A stretch of 5,868 bases of DNA from Prevotella sp. UBA4376 (GTDB lineage Bacteria > Bacteroidota > Bacteroidia > Bacteroidales > Bacteroidaceae): the NCBI GenBank assembly GCA_002391185.1, contig DGRY01000131.1, positions 1-5,868 of the forward strand, given 5' to 3'. The position numbers were made by a program, and so were the translations under genes. Each line of letters opens with the position of its first letter. The first letter of the stretch is position 1. Shown in pieces: positions 5,156-5,868 of this stretch. The notes under the pieces were generated by a model. The model did not search any database. It saw only the letters and a program-made list of their open reading frames with translations, and had not been told where the DNA came from.

Positions 5156-5172
5156 CTAACAATTTCTGTTAG
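5156..5172 (-). terminator. Short hairpin at the recombinase stop, weak terminator candidate
   Basis: CTAACA (5156-5161) pairs with TGTTAG (5167-5172) around a 5-base loop and overlaps the TAA of the recombinase gene. The stem is short, and the downstream - strand sequence AATTATAAAG has no T run, so termination is doubtful. Confidence 0.2.
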
Positions 5173-5868
5173 CCTATCAAGTCAATAACACTTTTCAGCG
5201 TTTCGTCCTCGATGTTTCTGTATCGCTTGAATGCTCGGCTTCCATCAACATGGCCACTCATGCGACCTATCAAGTTTGGGTCACTTACCTTGAAATACGC
5301 ATTGCCGATGAATGTACGTCGTGCAAGGTGCGAAGATGCTACAGTGTCAATGGGGACCAGTTCGTCCTCACCCGTTTTCGCATTACGAATGATGACGTTT
5401 CGCGTTATTCCCGCCAACTTGAATATCTTTTTGATAGAGTCATTGTATTTTTGTGCGCTAATAAATGGGAACAACAGTCCTTGCGCACTAACACCTTCAT
5501 ATTTCTTCACCAACTCCATTGCTTTGGGATGAAGTGGTATACGGGCCTGCACAGCCTGTTCACCGTTGTCTTTAGTTTTGTGAGGTGTGTAGACGAGAAT
5601 CCCATCAACGATATTCCCTGGCCTAAGTTTTAAAAGGTCGCCCACCCTACAACCAACAAAGCACTGGAAAATGAAAATGTCTCTCTGGACGCCATACTCA
5701 GGAAGGTGAAGCTTACTTATTCCCTTTCGTTCCTCATCCGTCATCTTATCATAGGCTGCAGCCAGATCTGTCTCAGCAATGATGTTTCTTTCGTCTATAG
5801 TAATATAATAAGGTGTACCAACTTTCTCCGTGCCGATGTTGATACCATCGAAAGGACGATTCTTTGTA
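5169..5868 (-). CDS. Tyrosine recombinase / integrase, N-terminus beyond window
   Basis: The frame enters at the right edge and ends at a TAA (5169-5171), showing about 232 C-terminal residues. It opens with RPFDGINIGTEKVGTPYYIT, typical of the end of the core-binding region in Bacteroidetes integrases. Numbering from the internal Met at 5744, the catalytic set is complete: Arg33 in GCRVGDL, Lys56 (or Lys58) in TPHKTKD, His139 and Arg142 in SSHLARRTF, His165 in MSGHVDG, and the nucleophile Tyr175 in FKRYRNI. The protein therefore probably cuts and rejoins DNA, as in element integration or DNA inversion. That Met is not the real start, because the family signature continues upstream of it. Whether it is the integrase of a genomic island or a surface-gene invertase cannot be told from here. 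The 122 bases after it hold a tandem repeat and then the ATPase promoter. Confidence 0.9.
   Translation of the reverse strand, partial: TKNRPFDGINIGTEKVGTPYYITIDERNIIAETDLAAAYDKMTDEERKGISKLHLPEYGVQRDIFIFQCFVGCRVGDLLKLRPGNIVDGILVYTPHKTKDNGEQAVQARIPLHPKAMELVKKYEGVSAQGLLFPFISAQKYNDSIKKIFKLAGITRNVIIRNAKTGEDELVPIDTVASSHLARRTFIGNAYFKVSDPNLIGRMSGHVDGSRAFKRYRNIEDETLKSVIDLIG

Overview
The window looks like a chromosomal segment from a gut or oral Bacteroidales bacterium, most probably Prevotella or a close relative. The grounds are a PCMD-domain surface protein followed by an outer-membrane beta-barrel protein, a FISUMP-type secreted protein of the kind Prevotella carries in many copies, a dockerin-like fragment, a DUF234-type AAA ATPase, a Bacteroidetes-style tyrosine recombinase, and promoters of the TTTG / TAnnTTTG type used by the Bacteroidetes housekeeping sigma factor. 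The species cannot be fixed from the sequence alone.

Layout. (1) 1-1220, + strand, balanced base composition: the 3' end of a PCMD-domain gene, then a 254-residue outer-membrane beta-barrel gene with a strong Shine-Dalgarno, closed by a perfect 15-bp hairpin terminator. (2) 1220-1848: no convincing protein gene. A TAnnTTTG promoter at 1419-1426 would start a transcript just before a block rich in complementary segments (about 1441-1770). One segment, 1685-1706, can pair with three partners at about 1441, 1562 and 1745. This looks like a structured leader RNA or a separate small RNA and is the least explained part of the window. (3) 1849-3189, clearly AT-richer: three closely spaced + strand reading frames, probably one transcription unit. 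They are a 63-residue cytoplasmic-looking protein, a 138-residue secreted protein of unknown function, and a secreted FISUMP-domain protein broken by a frameshift near 2593-2640. (4) 3190-3660: a gene-poor stretch with three hairpins, then the 3' remnant of a dockerin-containing surface protein. (5) 3670-5046, - strand: an intact AAA ATPase with a C-terminal PD-(D/E)XK-like domain and a near-consensus promoter. (6) 5047-5168: an intergenic spacer with a perfect 16-bp tandem duplication. (7) 5169 to the window end, - strand: the catalytic part of a tyrosine recombinase, running off the window.

Taken together, a conserved surface-protein locus on the left meets a variable, partly decayed accessory region containing surface-protein debris and a site-specific recombinase. 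The recombinase and ATPase lie on the same strand, but the ATPase has its own promoter, so a shared function is not implied. The best candidate for something undescribed is the structured region at 1433-1770 and its relation to the small secreted-protein genes downstream.
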